From assembly GCF_019175385.1 (NCBI RefSeq), contig NC_083341.1, positions 89,864,321 to 89,928,320 on the forward strand: DNA of 64,000 bases, in the 5' to 3' direction. The notes under the pieces are model-generated. The model saw only the letters and a program-made list of their open reading frames with translations, was not told where the DNA came from and made no database searches. A program made the translations under genes and the position numbers. This stretch comes from Lycium barbarum (lineage: Eukaryota > Streptophyta > Magnoliopsida > Solanales > Solanaceae). Each line of letters starts with the position of its first letter. The first letter of the stretch is position 1. Positions 41,505 through 57,609 of this stretch are shown here, piece by piece.

Positions 41505-43376
41505 TTTGAAACTTGATAATATCATAAGCTAACTCATTAATCAAATAATTCGAATAACTAGTCAATACGGGGTTCGTTTCTCAAAAGTATTTCCAACATA
41601 GTATTTATGGTTCAAATAGTTTAGAATATCGTGGCAGTCAAAACATTATTTTATGATAGCCAAATTCATAACCAAAAGTGTTTTGCCGACATTATACAAG
41701 AATGGGCATAATAGAGCAAACAAAGAAGTCTCGATGCTAGCGGTCCCACCGCGGGTCTAGTCGAGGTGGCGGACATGAATCACAGACATTTGGGGTCTAT
41801 GGAATCATACATGGAAGTCTCGAGGCAACTTGATTACATTTACAAAAGTTTCAGACATTAGATCACTTTTCAATATAATATGAGTTTTGTAATTCAATTC
41901 AATTGAATGAAAAATACTAAATTTCCAATTCGGATTTCTAGGAACAGAATTTCCCTCGGGGCTCCAATATCGACCTAGTATACCTAAGACATGCCAAAAG
42001 AAGGAATGGGTAGCCTTACATACCTTATATGCGTCTTACGCTCGCCCAAAACCCAAGTCCCGTTTCGCTCAGAATCTGCAAATGGCCAAAGTTACCAATT
42101 AGGGATTTCAAGGCTTAAGAATTCACTTAACCTCATTTTTGTCTACCGAAATTTTGGTAGCATTTCCCCTATAGATATAACACCCCGAGACTTAGCTCGG
42201 CTCCATATACAACAACAACAACCCACAATCTCACAAACACCACAAGTCATAACAAAATCACTCTAACGTCAATATTCTTTCTTTCTACCTAATTCAACAA
42301 CTTTCATCCAAACTTCACAACATCAAACCAATATCAACATTATCATATTTATTTACTCATTGAAGATTATTCAAACACAATCCAATAATGTCCCAAGCGA
42401 TTTATATGGATTTAAGCAATCCGCCGCTTTCCATATTCTACCCGAAACGTCAACAACTACGACGAACATACTAACTCGCATTGTTTCATTCCAAATTCAT
42501 TAACAACAACATGAATTCTTATTCTAGAACCTTACTCCCATACTTACACAAAAATCATATAAAATTCACATAATTTCTCATAATTACATACAAGGAATTT
42601 CAATGCCAATTCAATTCATTAAACCTTCATTTGCATCACAAGAGGTCACCATAATACAACTAATCAATCCAAACAAACTTGAATCCACTTCTCCTCCTAC
42701 CTATATGGTACACGGCCAAACACCTTCCACCCACACACACACGGCCATGCACAACACAACACAATCCCATATTCTTCATCCAATTCTAATCACTATAACA
42801 TATATATCCATTTCATAACACAAAAACATAGAAATCTTACCTTTTTCTTGAAATTCCGACTTGCCGCAAGCGTGGTTCTTTCGCTTAACTAATTGTATAC
42901 AAGAAGAATAAGATTTTTAGATTAGAATCAAAGCTTGGAATTTTTTTTTATTTTCCTATAGGGTTCGGCCGAGAGGGGCTTTTTGAGCTCTTCATTTTTT
43001 TTTTTTTTGATTTGTTCTTCTTGAACATTCTAAGGATTAGCATGAATATATAGTATGCTTCCTTGATTTAATGATCACATGCAAAGCACATGATCTATTT
43101 GTTGGGTTTGGGCCATGGTTTGGCCGGCCACCCCTTGGCTTTGGGCTTCAATTTTTGCATTAATTTGTTGAGCCCAATTAGTTGAAATCTCGTTTTGTAA
43201 TTTTCGAAACTAATTTCCGAAATTCCAAATTTTCCCTTGGCCTTCCTCCACATTTCCACACCAATATTTTTCATAAACAACATAGGCATATTAACAAAAA
43301 TCAAAATATTGCCTTACAACATACAAGTCACAATTATTTCTAAATTTCCAATTGTGCGAAAACACGGGACATAACA
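41505..43376 (-). repeat. N2 right-arm LTR (terminal part missing)
   Basis: The inverted counterpart of 38264-40125, with only scattered substitutions. It ends at ATAACA (43376) followed by target duplication TTTAC, so it forms the true right end of N2. Confidence 0.88.
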
Positions 43377-43381
43377 TTTAC

Positions 43382-44030
43382 TCAATACCGTCATCAATGG
43401 CAACATTCGTAAGCTTATGTTAATAAGCTTTACCAAAATATTATACAACAACGAGGACGGACAAAGTCATGAAACATCTATCCATATACGTCTGTCTACA
43501 AGCCTCTAAATAAGATACATAAATCCACGAGGACGGGGCACGATTTCACCATGCCCAAATATATACACATGATTAGTACCAATAAGCTGTAGCTCGGGAA
43601 CACCTAGAGCTCTTTCAAGATACCGCTAATGGAGTTCCTAGGGATCAGGAGCGTCTACCTGTTTACCTGCGGGCATGAACGCAGCGTCCCTAAAAGAAAG
43701 GACTCCAGTACTAGTAATGTACTGAGTATGTAAGGCATGAACAATAATATAATAAGACACATGGGGCATATCATGAGATAAAAGGGTAACCTGTACATCT
43801 TAGTGCTTCTTAAGGCGGATACCATGCATGCTTAGCTTTCCATAAAATATACCTCATGCATATGAATCACAATAGTGCTGCGGAGCGTGCAGCCCGATCC
43901 ATATGTGTGTATATATATATATTGCTGCGAAACGTGCAGCCCGATCCATAAGTATATTATATTGCCGCCCATCCATTTAACAATATATCCCGCGTCCGAG
44001 ACGATATGATAACATACTGACTGATCAGGT

Positions 44031-44070
<40 letters not shown>

Positions 44071-45387
44071 AGATACACACATATAATATAAGTAGCATGA
44101 ATGATAGCCCAAATAAAAGGTACGATTCTACCGAAGTGACGTAAGGTCGGTAACCTCCGATTATAGTACGGAATGATCATCATCGCTACATCTCACCTTG
44201 AAGGAACAAATAACACGAGATGAGATCAACAACAATGAATAAGATTGTGAAATCATGAAATAACTCAACATTCTCATATAATCATTGAAATCATAATTTG
44301 AGACTTTTAAACATAAAATCATCATCATCGTAATCATCATAGAACATTCTCATCTTTAACATCATAAGAAGCTTTAAGAGTCATAAACTTCTAGCTCTTG
44401 GAAACAAGGTGGTTATAGAAACATGTATGGGATCATAACATAAGAATCATGCCTTTGAAAGAAAGGGACGAGCCTTAACATACATGTTTGACCTCCTATT
44501 AGCCACGCTTATCCGTCTGAGCCTATAAATCTACATTCGAGAGGATTCACACTAACGTTAGACTCATTATCGCACACTTGCCCTAAGTTTTCAAATAAAA
44601 CTATTTTATATCCTGGCGAAAATCGGGCAGTATCTCCCCTATTTATATGCCTAGCCCGAAATCTCAATTCAGCAACCAAAAACAACAACAACATTACCAA
44701 CATCAACCATAATATTCTCAATACCAAAATACTTCATAAACACCCCATATGGTGCTTATCTCATATTTCCATCAACAAAATTATTTTATAACTATTTAAC
44801 AGCTCTATCTCTGTAAGGAAACCAAGATTAATATTAATAGGGAGAGATTCATACCTTGTTCTTACTAAAATAGCAATATCTTCAGTGTTCGCCTAGAATC
44901 AAAACTAAAATCCACCAAAAAACGATACTACAATCACAACTGTGCGCTATCCGAACCTAAACTAACACTCCGCTACTTGAAAATCACTCAATTTGGTGAT
45001 ATCCTAACCCCCTCATCTGTTTTCTGAGTTTTTTGGGAAATAAATAATGAAAAAAAGGGTTTTACCCTTTATATAAGGGGTCAATGTCGGTGAAACCGAC
45101 TTAATAATTGGCCTTTGTGAACGCGAGGGACTGTCACGAGCGCGATGGTCAGGAATTTTCATGGCTATCGCGAACGCATAGGGCTATTTCTGCCAGTTCG
45201 TCCAAATTTCCCTTTTTCGCACGATTCACCTCTAATCCTTTTGATACCTCTCATACATGGTCTTAAACCCTCATAACCATAAAGTAAGCATATATAATCT
45301 CGTATATCCTCAACAATAACCCAATGTTCACAGTTGGATGACTAACGCCTAGCGACTTCTTAACGCACCAAACTGCGAGGTGTAACA
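43382..45387 (-). repeat. D 3' LTR, second part
   Basis: It continues D after N2 and matches 60191-62241. Features: TA repeat 44033-44067, GCAGCCCGATCCAT units near 43875-43955, double hairpin 43686-43724, TATA region 45068-45076 next to a CGCGA-rich word array (45110-45190), and terminus GGTGTAACA at 45387. Confidence 0.9.
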
Positions 45388-45600
45388 TTCCTTCACCCCT
45401 TAGGAACATTCGTCCTAGAATGTTAGGCTCTTAGGGATTTCTACGAATATTTCGCCAGATTTTTCCCCCATAATTGTACCACTGTTGTCTTGTCACAACA
45501 GCCCAACATATACAGTGCCTTACTGGGCATCAACATCTATATTGAACTGGCCACACACGGCCATGAATTTATTTTAAAGAAACATTACGTACCTGTGAGT
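45388..45600 (-). other. D polypurine tract, pre-PPT hairpin, 3' untranslated stretch
   Basis: The minus strand has AAGGGGTGAAGGAA next to the LTR and an inverted repeat AACATTCG-TCCT-AGAATGTT (45405-45424, one mismatch). Then comes a non-coding stretch with the TTCGCCAGATTTTTCCC module that links it to F. Confidence 0.7.
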
Positions 45601-45609
45601 ACTGATGGC

Positions 45610-47930
45610 TCTGTCTGCACGTCTTTTGGGGGTGGGAATAAATGCGGGTATCTAGATTTCGTGTCCTTCTCAGCTTCCCAAGTTATCTCTTCCCAGTTAT
45701 TATTCTTCCACAGGACTTTGACTGAAGCCACGTCCTTGGTTCTAAGCCTTCGGACTTGTTTATCCAGACTGACAATGGGTACTTACTCATAAGATAGCTT
45801 CTCAGTGACTTGTACATCATTTATAGGCACAATCCTGGAAGGATCTCCAAGACAGTTGCGAAGCATGGACTTGTGAAACACTGGGTGGACAGATTCCAAC
45901 TCTGAAGGAAAATCTAGTTCATAAGCTACTTGGTCTACCTTGCGCACAATCTTATAAGGTCCAATATACCGGGGACTAAGCTTCCCCTTCTTGCCATATC
46001 TCATCACGCCTTTCATCGGCGATACCTTCAAGAATACCCAATTGTTAACTTTGAATTCCAAGTTTCGCCGATTATTATCCACATAGGATTTCTAATGTCT
46101 TTGAGCTGTTAGAAGTCGATCCTGAATAAGCTTAACCTTCTCTACTGCATGCTGAATTAAATCTGGGCCCACTAACTTTGTCTTTCCCACATCGAACCAT
46201 CCAATAGGCGATCTACACTTCCTCCCGTACAGAGCTTCCTATGGGGCCATCTGAATACTAGAGTGATAGCTATTGTTATATGCAAATTCAATAACTGGCA
46301 AGTGATCATCCCAATTTCCTCCAAAGTCTAGCACACAGTCTCTCAGCATATCTTCAAGGGTTTGGATAGTGCGCTCAACCTATCTGTCAGTCTGTGGATG
46401 GAATGTTGTATTAAGTCTCACCTGCGTTCCCAATCCTTCTTGGAAGGATCTCCAGAAATTAGTTGTAAACCGTGCTCCTCTATCCGTAATAATGGACACT
46501 GGAATACCGTGAAGTCGCACAATCTATTTGATATATAACTTTGCATAATCTTCTGCTGAGTACGTCGTTCTGACTGGCAGAAAAGGGGTTGACTTCGTGA
46601 GTCTATCCACTATCACCCATATAGAATCATACTTACGGTGGGAACGAGTTAAAACTGTAATAAAGTCCATATTAATCGCCTCCCATTTCCAAGTTGGAAT
46701 CTCTATAGCTTGCAGCAATCCTCCAGGCTTCTGATGCTCCATCTTGTCCTGTTGGAAATTAAGACGTTAGGCCACGAACTTCGCTATATCCTTTGTCATA
46801 CCATCCGACCAGTATATTGATTTAAGATCACGGTACATCTTTGTCGCTCCTGGATCGACGGAATAACGAGAGTAATGGGTTCCTCTAAGATCTGCCGACG
46901 TAGCCTTCCCATATTAAGAACACATAATCTTCCTCGATATCTGAGGATTCCATCCGCAGAGACGTCAAATTGTGACTTCTCCTTCTGGGAAAGCACATAT
47001 CTATAATGAACTAACACAGGGTCTTCGTATTGGGGCTTTTTTACTTCCTCCATTAAGGATTAAACAGCCAAGTCCTGAACAGTGACTCCCGCACTCCCCG
47101 GGTCTGTCAAGGAAACTCCTAGGCTGGCTAGCTGTTGACGTTCCTGAGCTAGCTCCCTCTTTTCCAATTGAACAACACACAGACTACTCATGGATTTGTG
47201 GCTGAGAGCGTCAGCTACCACATTCGCCTTTCCCGAGTGGTATAAAATGCTCACATCATAATCCTTCATTAGTTCCAACCATCGCCGTTGCCGTAAATTT
47301 AATTCCTTCTGTTTGAAAATATATTGGAGGCTCTTATGATCTATATAAATATCCACATGAACACCATATAAATAATGTCCCTATATCTTCAACGCATGAA
47401 TAACGGCAGCCAACTCTAGGTCGTGGGTCGGATAATTCTTCTCGTGTTTCCACAACTTCCTTGAGGCATAAGCTATTACTTTACCATGCTGCATAAACAC
47501 ACTACCTAATCCAACACCTGAAGCATGACAATAAATAACGTAACTCTTCGATCTTTGAGGAGTGTCAAGACTGGGGCCGAAGTCAACCTATCCTTTAACT
47601 CCTGAAAGTTGCGCTCACACACATCTGTCCACTGAAACTTAGCCGATCTTTGAGTCAGCTTCGTCAGTGGTGCAGAAATAGAAGAAAATCCTTCTATAAA
47701 TCTCCTATAGTAACCAGCTAACCCCAGTAAACTACGGACCTTTATAGGCGTTGTAGACCTTGGCCAATTCTTCGCAACTTCAATCTTCTGAGTGTCTACC
47801 CGAATGCCCTCAGCTGAAATAATATAGCCAAGAAAAGTTACAGAATTTAGCCAAAATTCACATTTTGATAATTTGGCATATAACTCCCGAGCCTGAAGAA
47901 TTCCAAGAACGGTACGCAAATGGTTTGAAT
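45610..47930 (-). pseudogene. pol: D pol, C-terminal half (RT end, RNase H, integrase, chromodomain)
   Basis: In sense from 47930: [20 protein letters not shown] (reverse transcriptase after FIDD), [20 protein letters not shown], a frameshift near 47560, RNase H ([20 protein letters not shown]; the usual YTDHKS is YIDHKS), a damaged integrase finger, core ([19 protein letters not shown]..., [11 protein letters not shown]) with several stops, the GPY-type domain (KLSPRYIGPYKIVRKVDQV, 46082-45783) and chromodomain remnants (VASVKVLWKNNN) to about 45620. Domain order is normal. The first part of reverse transcriptase lies beyond E. Confidence 0.85.
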
Positions 47931-50589
<2,659 letters not shown>

Positions 50590-53500
50590 TCCTTCCCCCC
50601 TTTGAAAAATTCGTCCTCAAATGTTAAACTAGTCCTGCACTCCCAATATTTCCTTAAATGTCCTTTTTATTGAATTAAGCCCTTCACATGTGTCTTTCGT
50701 TTGTCGATTCCCTTCAACTTGTTATAATGCATTCCAGTTCTCTAAGTAACTATTTCCATAATATTTCCTCTTTCTGTTGCTTCTCAAGGTAATAATTCCA
50801 CGTCATTGTCTTTATGGTTGACAGTTGTATTGCCAGCTCTTCTGCTGAAATGTTGCTCTCTCTCGTCTGCATACTGCTCAGTTGTACTGGCAGTGATTGA
50901 TTCTGACTTGTATTCATGGTGCTCTTAGTCAAAACTCGGCTCTCTTTCTTCTCCTATAGTTACTCTCTTAAGATGTATCGTTCACTTCGTCTTACCTCTT
51001 AATCCTTAATTGAGATTTTATAACGCGCAGATGTTCCTCATCGATTCATTAGGCTTTACAACCCTTGGAGTATTTCATACCTCCGGTAACTTGTAGACGC
51101 TTCGCAGACTCTACGAATAAAACGACATTTCCCAGGGTGTAACATTATTTTACTCCAATAACCTTGCTTTGCTCTGCTGTTACAGTTTGTATTCTGGAAT
51201 CTTCAGCATCGTGTATCACTTCTCGACTTTCTCTTTAAAATATTTTTAACTGTCACTTTGCTTTTAGCTCTTAATCTCCATCTTTAGAGTTGGTTATCAA
51301 GTAGCGCTGAAGTCTCCCCATATGATAACTTTACACAGCTGCCCCGTGCTCTGACTTTTATTAACTGGTATAATTCCGCAAGAGTTCCTTATTTGACATA
51401 TAAATTCACTGTCTCCTAGTAACCAACTCGTTCCGATCGTCTCGCTTAAGCTAATTCACAATTTCTCTTAACCCAACTTGTAACACTTTAGGCGTATTCT
51501 ATTGCCACTTTACCCAGATTTTGCTTTTAGTTTTACTGTCACACATTATGTTGCAATCTTTACGCAAATATGTGAAGGTGCTCAAATTAGCCCGAGAAAT
51601 ACCATAGCGTCGCTTCACTAGTCTTTACAATTTACCTTTCATTCTTCTCTCGTGTCATTCAATGGTATCGGGCTCAACTATGGCCATGTCCTATTTTCCC
51701 TCAGTATTAATTCTATCTCGGTAATTTTGCCTCAAACCATCGTACACTTTTCCTTAATGTATCCAAAATATCGCAACCGCATTGTTATTACTAAATCCTT
51801 ACTCTTCCTATCAAGTACTCACTTGGTCTCATCCTTAACTTACAAATACTCGTAGGTTGTATAACTATTCTTGTATAACTTGTATAAAATATATCCAATC
51901 TTAGTCCTAGCTTTTCCTCCTCCTGGCTTATTCTACTTTACATATCTTATTTGTACTAAAACTCACTTGCTGTCTATCTTGTCATACTCCTTTTCTTTCC
52001 TTTATTCACCATTCAATTTTCTCATATACCACTATAGGAGATTTTCTATCCCTTTCCTTTGTTACTCAAAAGTCGCAATATCATTAGCGCACAACTCTAT
52101 TGCCAAATCTTAGCCTCTAACCTAGTATACTATTGCTATCCTTTATAATATCTCTTAAGTTATGTGTTACCATTCTCTTGTCATACTCTTTCTTTTTATA
52201 AGCACCCACTTTGTAATGCCATATCATTCAAGTTCTTTACAGAAGCTTCTCCGCACCGTCTCAAATACCATCCTGACTTCTATCCATTCATTGCTGGCTT
52301 TCGGATCTTACTAACTTGTCTCAACAAGCGGTCTCACTTAAAGTTTAAGCATCTATATCAAATATATTACAGTGTCAATCGTTCCCATCTTACACTTGCA
52401 CTTCTCTCACCTGCATCCCCCCTTAAGGGCGTACTTATACCATTATCCATTTATATTCCGCTCTATGTCCCTATTTCCAATCTCAAATACACCCGATCCC
52501 TTTTCCAATTCACTTGGTATACTGCACCATACCCATGTCTTTCTTTATAATTTATAACTTTGATTATCCACGTACGAAACCTTCTCAAAATCTCAAAGCG
52601 ACGAGAACCTTTCTATGTATAGTACAAATCTCATCTGATAATCCGTAATCGAGTAATCCAACCAATGTAGCAACTCATCCAAGGCCACATTCCACTTACT
52701 CCATTCAATAATTATTTAGTATTTGTAGTCATTCCAAATTCTCAATTAGGTAGCACTTATATTCTGATGATAAGTGTCCATAGTTCTCTTGTAGCATTAT
52801 CTTTACCCCAACCTGTATCATCTATTTCCTCTAATGAATTTATAATACATCATTAGTTCCTCGACCTACAGTCCCTGTCCTTTAAGGATTTCACTGTTCC
52901 CGAGGTGAAGTCGTATACATGTAGTAGTCCTTTATGCCTTATGCTCTTTTACCCTTGTTGTGTACCTGGTACCAACTTCTAACTTACTCAAATTCATATC
53001 GGGTTCATCTAAATGACAATATTATCTTATAACCTCATCGTTGTAATATACCTTTAAGCTCGTAGCTATATATTTCCCTTTCGTTCTATACCCATACTCA
53101 ATTAATTACATCTATCTTGGGTGATAACTTTAGAATTCCCTTACCATTTCTCCAGTCTATACACATATTTTATTCTATGCAGAAGAAATCTTATGCTACC
53201 ACTATATCCCTCGGAAAACATTACTTCTACATAACCCCTTTCTCATTCTCAAAACGCACTCTGCTTATCCCTGTCTGTTCTTATCATACCAGTCATTTTC
53301 TAGCACTTATTTTACCTCGTTGCTCATCTTTCTATAGTTTGGTCTTTCATAATTCCATCACTTATATTGCTCGTGTTCCCGGCTATACATCTCATACCCT
53401 ATTATTTGGCATTGTTATCTCGCTTTCTTCTTATTTCCTTCCTTCAATTAACTCCTTCTTCTCTTGTGCTCGCTACCATTTCTGTTATCAGATAATATTT

Positions 53501-55284
53501 ATTCTGAACTTTCCGTATAGAAGAACTTCATAAGTCTTTCTCATTTGTTCTATACCTTGCCTTTCCATTTCACATTTGCCTTTATACTTTAATCACATAG
53601 ATCACGTCATATCTTTTAGTTACTTCCTCGCTAGGCTTTACTTATTTTCATAACAATCCTTATTATATTCACATTATATCCTGTTCGTAATCAATCCTAT
53701 AGTGTAACACTTCGTAACCTTTTACCTTTTTTGGTCAATCTTATCTTTAATACCTCACAAGCTGTCCTATCAATACATTCATATTGTCACTATTCCTCTT
53801 CCTCTGTACTCTTGTCTCAATCATACTATTACTTCTTCTAACTATAAACTCGTCGTAATTTATCCCTACTTATCCGTTCACTTGATACTTCACTAAAACG
53901 TTTTGTTAAGATTTTCCACCTTTTTCTAAATCATCCCTTAGTGTCACAAGCCCTTCCAAATTATCCTAGCACTTCATCAACAACACATGGAACACATGAT
54001 CTAAGACAGCCCACAAGTTTGAGTTTTCCTTCTACAAATCCCATCTCCAATTAGTTGATTAAGAACTAATAAACTCAAGGACATAAAGATATGATGAAAT
54101 GTTACCTCAAGAACACAAGAATGCTCCAACTCCAAGATTACGTCACCATGAAGCCTCCTCCAAAACCACCACAAAAAGAAGAACTAGAATCCGACAAGCA
54201 CCACGGGACTTCTAATGCTTGATTCACATAGTTTACCTTCAGATTTGTTCTTGGGTCATGAACGAACTATTTAGTTCATAAACTACTTTCTGTATGCTTT
54301 GTACTCTTCAAATAAAAGTGAAACTTAATTGCTAGACGTTTTTGCTCTTCAACATGAGCTTTTTCTAAGGTAAAATGTGGCTGGAAAGTATTCTGGTCCG
54401 TTCAAATGAATTCCAAACTTGTTGCTCATATTTGCTTCTTCGAAATAAAATTTCCCAAATAAGAATGATACCTCTTATGGATGACATGGAGGGTATCTCT
54501 TAAAACTTTAATACAACCTGATAAATTTACCATATCGATATCGATCTCATAATTACTATTACTATCAATTCAACCGTTAACTTTATTTCTCGAAGTCAGA
54601 CGTACTTGCAACTTAGTCAAATCTTATCATTACTGTTGACATGACCTTTCAAGACATTTTACGAATTTATATCTCATTCTCTTTTTATTTCTAGGAAAAT
54701 TTTGGCAGAGTTTCCTCTGTGTTTCTCGCTATCCCAAAACCTGTACGCAGGAAATACCAAAAATGCCTCACAGGGCCAACATATATACGTATATATCATA
54801 TCATATCATATCGTAGCCACACAGGGCTCCCAATTTCAAGTAAAGATATAAAGATGTCGAAACTTACCTCATATATCACACCTCGAGACGTACCTGATCT
54901 TTTCACGATCTGTCCTGTTATACCTTCCTGTCTACCTTCCGTTTCATTCTTCAACTTTACATTTCAATCATACTTCAATATTCTAACCTTATCTGACATG
55001 CATCTTTCGCACCGTTGCTTACCTGTGTACTTTGTAACTTCGAATATCATCGGTCACTTTCTTCTATCGATACCGTTCTTCAGCTGAAATCAAGGGTTAG
55101 TATAAGGAATTTCATTTCCTACGGCTGGGCTCTATCGCACGATCTTAGATATGAAAGAAAGGTAACATCCTAAATGTCCTGTAACTTCCTGTTTATAGAT
55201 GTGGTTCACAACACACCGATAAACAAGACTCTACTAGACACGGTCTGTAGACACTCCGAGGATGAACTGCTCTGATACCACTTT
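50590..55284 (-). other. E internal region (no protein recognised)
   Basis: It begins with a C-rich tract (polypurine in sense, 50591-50603) and an imperfect pre-PPT hairpin (50605-50625). Some 4.2 kb of sequence follow that is strongly pyrimidine-rich on the plus strand and lacks any recognisable gag, pol or long open frame. Frames up to 138 residues on the plus strand (antisense) are composition artefacts. Near the 5' end lies the shared module (54680-54850), and then a leader with the standard motifs. Nothing else was identified. Confidence 0.6.
55188..55280 (-). promoter_or_regulatory. E leader hairpin and primer site
   Basis: The primer site TGGTATCAGAGC is at 55269-55280 on the minus strand. 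41 nt further in sense is the 40-nt hairpin 55188-55227. Its loop reads TTGTGAAC, so the GTGCAC palindrome of its relatives is broken by one substitution. Confidence 0.82.
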
Positions 55285-57445
55285 TGTCAGGACCCAGCCC
55301 GGTGGGCCATGACTAGTGCCCAACCTGGACACTCGTATACGTACCTGTTAGATATAGTCAAACTGAAGCTAAAATCAATATGGAAACTTGCAAAGATCTC
55401 AAAAGGCTCATAACGTCATCATACATACATATATCCTAATAACCGGTCTCCTGGGGAGTCACAACTGATCAAAACATAATATGATACGCAAGCCGACAAG
55501 GCTGCCACAATATATCAACATGATACGCAAGCCGACAAAGCTGCCAATACATATCGTCACCATACGCAAGCCGACAAGGCTGCCACTCCAGACGAACATA
55601 TACATAGCACATCGTGTAGACACAGTTGAACAAAACTTATACACAACCCACACATATGTCTACAGACCTCTAAGAGTACCGATAACGAAATATGACGGGA
55701 CAGGGCCCCGCCGTACCCCTGGATAAACATATATATATACATCATAAGATCTTGTACCAAAAGTCTAGGCTCCGGAATAATGGAGCCCTCCAAGACAGCT
55801 GAGTAGAAGTCCTATGCTGAAGGGTCACCAAACCGACTATCTGTACCTGCGGGCATGAAACGCAGCCCCCCGAAGAAAGGGGGGTCAGTACGAGATATGT
55901 ACTGATTATATAAAGCATGAAACACAATAAAGAGGATCATGATTGAAATTTAAATTACAGGAGACAAGTATGACTTTCAAAATACCAATACACTTGCCTT
56001 ATAAAGTGTGAAACATGCATATCTATATCATATATCATATCCGACCCACTATGGGACTCGGTTAATAAAGTCATCACATACCATCCTTGGCGCCACAATC
56101 ACATCATCATATCATCATATCATCATATCATATATATACCGTATCCCGGCCCTCTATTGAGGGACTCGGTGAACAATGCAGTGAAACTGTGCTCGAAAAC
56201 GTATCCTGGCTCGGGACTCAGTGAAAGATATATTGAGGCATGCACGAGCAGAGTAGTGAGCAACCATATGCAAACTAAATCATATCTGAGACTCAATAAA
56301 ATAATCAAAAGGAACTATCATCTGAAAATCAAGACAATAGTCATACCAAATATTCTTCGAATGTCACTATGGAACATATCAAATAGAACTTCAGAAATCA
56401 TAGATACGTATCAAGACATAATAAAGTAAGCTCTGGGAATCAAGAACATTAGCCATCCTAGTGGCTCTAAGAATAAGAGCTCCTTTGGAGTCATATATAC
56501 GTCGTCTGTTTGTTTCATAAGGATCATGCCAAAAAGAAGGAAAAGATAACTTTACATACCTGTTATAGGTTAACCGTAACCAAGTTCGCTTCGTCGCCCC
56601 TTTTGCCTATTTAATATAAAAGTAACGCTATCGTTAGTAAACTATACTTTCTAGCTTATAGATCTACAACCAATCGCTTATAGGCGTCATTTTTTAGTTC
56701 ATACTTTCTTGATTAGGATTTTCGTTAGTTAAGAACTTAACGGAATTCGGGCAGCATTTCCGCTATTTAACTCACCTAACCCGAACGTCTAATTAATCTC
56801 CTGTTATCACAATAATACCAACAACAACAGTAATAGAAATATTCATATCAAATCCTTACAATCCAGCCCATAAACAATTCAGACAATCCAATAACCTTCC
56901 TTAATCCTTTTCCAATCCAAATCATTAACATTTAAGATTATACACCAAACAGACCAACATACGTTTTGTATACGATACATTATACACTTCTTTCTTCTAG
57001 ATTTAGAAGCCACACCACCACCAACACGACAACAACAAGAACAACAACACATGGACATAAAATCACACTTTTAATCTTTCAACTTAACAATTCCATATAA
57101 CAACTACATCTTTTATTATCATAATTCCTTCACTTTTAACACAACATCAACGACACCATTAACCCAATTATACCATAAAATGAGAAGATCTTACCTTAAT
57201 TTAATCGGATCCAATTCTACATTCACTTGCACAAATTGCACTATTTCTTCTTCCTCAATTCAATACCCAATGTTGGTATCCCCTCCTTGGACGTGAAAAC
57301 TACTTTGGAACTTTAGCAAATATATATATATTTTTTAAATGGGCTGCCATGGCCGAGAGCTTGGCAACCATGGCAAGCACCTCTTTCTTTGCTTTTAATC
57401 AAGTTGAAACTTGCAAATGATGATGACTAGCCAACCTTAGTCTTT

Positions 57446-57480
<35 letters not shown>

Positions 57481-57609
57481 TGTCCCTCCATAGGACACGT
57501 GCCCCCCCTAGTGACTCATCATTTTTCTTTTTTTTTTAATTAAATCGGTGGGGCCCACTTAATTATCTACTTAGCGAACTTAATTAATCTTTAATTAATC
57601 CCTAATCTC
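55285..57609 (-). repeat. E 5' LTR, truncated at its start
   Basis: It matches 47931 to about 50392. The sense terminus reads CCTGACA instead of CGTGACA (one substitution at 55290). The TA repeat at 57449-57478 is 30 nt against 88 nt in the partner. Confidence 0.88.

Larger units (their letters stand above)
34350..43376 (-). mobile_element. Rearranged chromovirus element 'N2' with inverted arms
   Basis: The termini TGTCACGACCC (34350) and GGGACATAACA (43376) are flanked by TTTAC at 34345-34349 and 43377-43381, so the outer ends are those of one insertion. Inside, from right to left on the minus strand: an LTR lacking its terminal part, primer site, gag start, an RNase H/integrase piece, an LTR end piece, then the same LTR-to-gag unit inverted, integrase core plus chromodomain inverted, and finally protease to integrase finger and the LTR end in normal orientation. 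The arms (38264-40441 and 41191-43376) are about 99% identical by eye. Confidence 0.85.

Noticed and set aside
51652..53533. Several plus-strand frames of 60-138 residues in the E internal region
   Set aside because: They are antisense to the element, Ser/Phe/Leu-rich from a CT-rich strand, and lack recognisable domains.
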